Shown one piece after another: positions 5,152 to 8,159 of a DNA stretch of 8,159 bases; the stretch's first letter is position 1; each line of letters opens with the position of its first letter. A program made the position numbers and the translations under genes. The notes under the pieces are model-generated. The model worked only from the letters and a program-made list of their open reading frames with translations, was not told the origin of the DNA and ran no database searches. The stretch is from Desulfobacteraceae bacterium (GTDB lineage Bacteria > Desulfobacterota > Desulfobacteria > Desulfobacterales > Desulfosalsimonadaceae): the NCBI GenBank assembly GCA_021162325.1, contig JAGGYV010000235.1:1-8159 (forward strand), read 5' to 3'.

Positions 5152-8100
5152 ATGAAGAACAAAAACGCTACTATTTCAGGGATGTCCCTGAAAAACATGG
5201 TTTTTATTTCCCTGGTTTCCGTCGGGCTGTTTTGCCTGCTCTTTATATATGATGAATATACTGATTTTTTAGATCAATCAGCATCATTGCGGGAAGAATA
5301 TGTCGTATCTAAAAAGGATAAACTCAGAGACCATGTGACTGAAGTCGCAAATTATATCCAGCACATGAATAACCAGACCGACGAAAGATTGAAAAATTCT
5401 ATCAGGGAACGTGTTTATGAGTCTATTCAGATAGCCGATAGCATCTATCAGCAAAACCGGGCATCTAAATCTTTAGATGAGATCAAAAAAATGATTAAAG
5501 ACACCCTCCGGCCCATCCGGTTTAATAACGGACGCGGATATTATTTTGCGGTGTCAATGGACGGGGTGGAGCAATTGTATCCGGTTCGGCCGGAACTGGA
5601 AGGAAAAAACCTGATGGATTTGCAGGATTCGCACGGCAATTTTGTTATTCGCGATGAAATCAATATGATCAAAAAATCCAAAGAAGGATTTATCACAGAC
5701 TTCTGGCCCAAACCGGATAAAGCGCCTGGCGTTGCGTATCCGAAAATATCGTTTGTTAAATATTTTAAACCTTTGGACTGGTATTTCGGGACCGGGGAAT
5801 ATCTTGATGATGTAAAAATGCAAATCCAGGAAGAAGTACTTAATTACATCAAAGACATCCGGTTTCACGAAGACGGGTATTTTTTTGCGAGCACGTATCA
5901 CGGGGAACCGCTGTTTTCAAACGGCAAAATCACAAAAGGCGCCCAAAGCATCAGGGATCTGACCGACCCCAATGGGGTGAAGATATTTGCTGAATACCAA
6001 AAAGCCGTCGAAAATCCGGATGGTGGGTTTATTTACTATTTGTGGCACAAGTTGAATGTGGCAACGCCTTCCCCGAAAATTTCTTTTGTTCTTGGCATAC
6101 CTGACTGGGAATGGATTGTCGGTGCCGGCAGCTATTTAGACACCATTGAAGCGATAATTTTACAAAACAAGGCGGCCTTAAAGGCGGATCTGATAAATAA
6201 CATTCTGAAAAGTTTACTGATTCTTTTTTCCTTGCTTCTCCTGTGCCTTTTTTGGGCCAGGCATGTTTCCAATAAAATTCAAGACGGTATCACCTCTTTT
6301 TCGTCTTTTTTCAAAAAAGCGGCCACGGATTTTGTTGCCATTAATCCGGATGAGTTGGATTTTTCCGAATTTGCCGAAATCGCAACTTCGGCCAACAAGA
6401 TGTTGAATAGTCGTACACATGCCGAGGCGGCGTTGCGGGAGAGTGAGGAAAAATACCGTCTGCTTTTTATAAACTCAAATGATGTGATTTACTCCCTTGA
6501 TCCTGAGTTTAAGCTTCTCACCGTATCTCCTTCGGTTGAAAAAATGCTGGGATATGCGCCGGATGAATTAATCGGCAGATCCCTGCCGGATATAAATATA
6601 CTGGAATCGGCGTATCTTGAACAGGCTTTTTTGGACACAACCCGGGTATTGTCTGGAGAAACCATTGTGTCGTCCATGTACGCGTTTACAACAAAGGATG
6701 GAACCCGGAAATTCGCTGATGTCAGCGGCGCGCCGCTATATCATGACAATAAAATTATTGCCATGATTTCCATTGCCAGGGATATCACCGAGCGCAGGCA
6801 GGCCGAAGCAGCAATTCAAAAAAGCGAACAACTCCTGACAAGTTTATTTGAAAGCATACAGGACGGCATCAGCATTCTGAATCCGGATTTGACAATTCGT
6901 CATGTCAACAGCGTGATGAACCAGTGGTATTCGAAAAGTCTGCCCCTGGAAGGGAAACGATGCTATGAATGCTATCACAATGTCGACAAACCATGTAATC
7001 CCTGCCCGTCCCTGCGGTGCCTGAAATCCGGCAAAACAGAGTGGAATGTGGTGCCCGGGCTTGCAGGATCTTCGACCGAGTGGATTGAGCTTTACAGTTA
7101 TCCGATTAAAGATGCCGAATCAGGTGAAATAACCGGAGTTGTTGAATTTGTTCGTGACATCACCGCGCGCAAGCGGGTGGAAAAAGAAAAGGGGGAATTG
7201 GAATCCCAGCTCCGGCAATCACGTAAAATGGAATCCATCGGCACCCTGTCCGGGGGAATTGCCCATGATTTTAACAATATCCTCAGCATCATTATCGGCA
7301 ATACGGAACTGGCGTTAGACGATGTGCCGGAAGCAAATTCAGCCCATGTTAATCTTGAAGAAATTAAAAACGCCGGCCTGCGGGCAAAAAATATCGTGAG
7401 TCAGCTCCTGGCATTTTCCCGCAAAACAGAGCAGAACTTAAAACCAGTCGCCATTGTTCCGGTGATTAAAGACGCCATACAATTTTTACGCTCAACCATT
7501 CCCGCATTTATTGATATTTGCGCAGATATGGTTGACGCCGGACAAATTGTTTTGGGTGACCCGGTTGGGCTCAATCAGGTGATGATGAATCTGTGCATCA
7601 ATGCATCCCATGCCATGGAAAGGTCCGGCGGGAAGCTTAGCATCAATGTGGCATCCGTCATTTTAGACAACCTATCAGCCGATGGCCATTCCGATTTAGC
7701 CCCGGGCGATTATGTCAAAATAACCGTCAGCGATACCGGGCCGGGGATCAATTTTGAAATTATGGATCGAATTTTTGATCCGTATTTTACCACCAAAGAC
7801 GTGGGAAAGGGCTCCGGCATGGGCCTGGCTGTTGTACACGGTATTGTCAAAAATCATGGCGGTTTGATTTCTGTTGCCAGCGAGCCAGGTAAAGGGGCCG
7901 TGTTTACCATCCTGTTGCCAAGGATTGCTGAACAACCGAAAGTTAAAGTTGAAACAACAATGGATTTGCCTACAGGCAGTGAAACCATTCTTTTTGTGGA
8001 TGATGAAGCGTCCCTCATGAAACTGGGGCAGCGGATGATGGAACGCCTGGGATATAAAGTTGACGCCACCCTGTCGCCGACAGACGCGCTGGAACGGTTC

Positions 8101-8159
8101 CGTTTGTCACCGGATAAATATGATTTGGTCATCACTGATATGACCATGCCGCAGATGAC
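5152..8159 (+). CDS. Hybrid sensor histidine kinase: Cache-PAS-PAS-HisKA-HATPase-REC (3' end beyond window)
   Basis: This is a membrane-bound sensor kinase; 1002 codons are visible with no stop. GGAG at 5 nt spacing supports the ATG. In order: TM1 at about 16-33; an extracytoplasmic sensor of two tandem Cache-like domains, recognisable from paired motifs (RGYYFAVSMDG near 128 and DGYFFASTYHG near 241; PKISFV at 197 and 308, each followed by a W-x-G-x-G-x-YLD segment); TM2 at about 351-368; a linker; PAS1 at about 424-553; PAS2 at about 556-675, with a cysteine cluster at C604, C607, C615, C618 and C623. HisKA follows with the phosphoacceptor H705 in GGIAHDFNNIL. The HATPase domain shows N813 and N817 (N box), DTGPGI at 861-866 and GKGSGMGL at 885-892. 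The receiver domain starts near 944 with acidic D950/D951 and reaches phosphoacceptor D996 before the window ends. All visible catalytic residues are present. No HAMP domain is obvious. The ligand, partner regulator and final output are unknown. Confidence 0.93.
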   Translation, partial: MKNKNATISGMSLKNMVFISLVSVGLFCLLFIYDEYTDFLDQSASLREEYVVSKKDKLRDHVTEVANYIQHMNNQTDERLKNSIRERVYESIQIADSIYQQNRASKSLDEIKKMIKDTLRPIRFNNGRGYYFAVSMDGVEQLYPVRPELEGKNLMDLQDSHGNFVIRDEINMIKKSKEGFITDFWPKPDKAPGVAYPKISFVKYFKPLDWYFGTGEYLDDVKMQIQEEVLNYIKDIRFHEDGYFFASTYHGEPLFSNGKITKGAQSIRDLTDPNGVKIFAEYQKAVENPDGGFIYYLWHKLNVATPSPKISFVLGIPDWEWIVGAGSYLDTIEAIILQNKAALKADLINNILKSLLILFSLLLLCLFWARHVSNKIQDGITSFSSFFKKAATDFVAINPDELDFSEFAEIATSANKMLNSRTHAEAALRESEEKYRLLFINSNDVIYSLDPEFKLLTVSPSVEKMLGYAPDELIGRSLPDINILESAYLEQAFLDTTRVLSGETIVSSMYAFTTKDGTRKFADVSGAPLYHDNKIIAMISIARDITERRQAEAAIQKSEQLLTSLFESIQDGISILNPDLTIRHVNSVMNQWYSKSLPLEGKRCYECYHNVDKPCNPCPSLRCLKSGKTEWNVVPGLAGSSTEWIELYSYPIKDAESGEITGVVEFVRDITARKRVEKEKGELESQLRQSRKMESIGTLSGGIAHDFNNILSIIIGNTELALDDVPEANSAHVNLEEIKNAGLRAKNIVSQLLAFSRKTEQNLKPVAIVPVIKDAIQFLRSTIPAFIDICADMVDAGQIVLGDPVGLNQVMMNLCINASHAMERSGGKLSINVASVILDNLSADGHSDLAPGDYVKITVSDTGPGINFEIMDRIFDPYFTTKDVGKGSGMGLAVVHGIVKNHGGLISVASEPGKGAVFTILLPRIAEQPKVKVETTMDLPTGSETILFVDDEASLMKLGQRMMERLGYKVDATLSPTDALERFRLSPDKYDLVITDMTMPQM

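Noticed and set aside
5554..5901. Minus-strand open frame of 115 codons inside the kinase gene
   Set aside because: It is opposite the Cache region of a clearly coding frame; the F- and K-rich composition is that of an antisense reading.
7854..8147. Minus-strand open frame of 97 codons near the window end
   Set aside because: It is opposite the HATPase and receiver coding region, which has intact catalytic motifs.

Overview
The window looks like bacterial chromosome from a Gram-negative, probably of the sulfate-reducing type (Desulfobacterota, Desulfobacterales-like). This is an inference from three things: a PAS/Cache hybrid histidine kinase with a cysteine-rich PAS domain, a TetR plus two-domain RND (MMPL) pair, and intergenic repeats of the 'GTCATTGCGAG...GCAATC' type that are abundant in such genomes. 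There is no rRNA, tRNA, CRISPR array or transposase gene.

Layout. (1) 1-344 is non-coding and repeat-rich, with a REPIN-like doublet at 87-192, overlapping alternative hairpins at 215-241 and repeat 'A' at 237-303. (2) 345-3432 is a minus-strand operon: a TetR-family regulator (2791-3432) followed 37 bp later by an 802-residue RND/MMPL exporter (345-2753). A TATAAT promoter whose -35 hexamer lies inside a 22-bp imperfect palindrome sits upstream of tetR, which suggests an autoregulated, substrate-inducible export unit. (3) 3541-4043 is non-coding, with repeat 'B' (a second copy of A carrying an extra 28-nt perfect hairpin), a 16-codon ORF with a good ribosome binding site, and MITE-like element 1 (3827-4007), whose terminal repeat supplies that ORF's stop codon. 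(4) 4044-4841 is a plus-strand two-gene unit: a DUF1499 lipoprotein and an unrecognised 114-residue protein with a CC-x4-C cluster. (5) 4842-5151 holds a possible terminator, MITE-like element 2 (4904-5064, inverted relative to element 1) and a four-copy heptamer repeat. (6) From 5152 to the window end runs an unfinished hybrid sensor kinase: TM, tandem Cache, TM, PAS, Cys-rich PAS, HisKA, HATPase, and a receiver domain cut off just after its phosphoacceptor Asp.

The most distinctive feature is the repeat architecture. The tetR-MMPL operon lies between two directly oriented copies of one repeat, and the lipoprotein pair lies between two inverted copies of another. Functionally the window joins a regulated envelope exporter, a small lipoprotein unit and a membrane sensor. 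Nothing in the sequence shows that the three units work together; the common theme of the cell envelope and sensing is inference.
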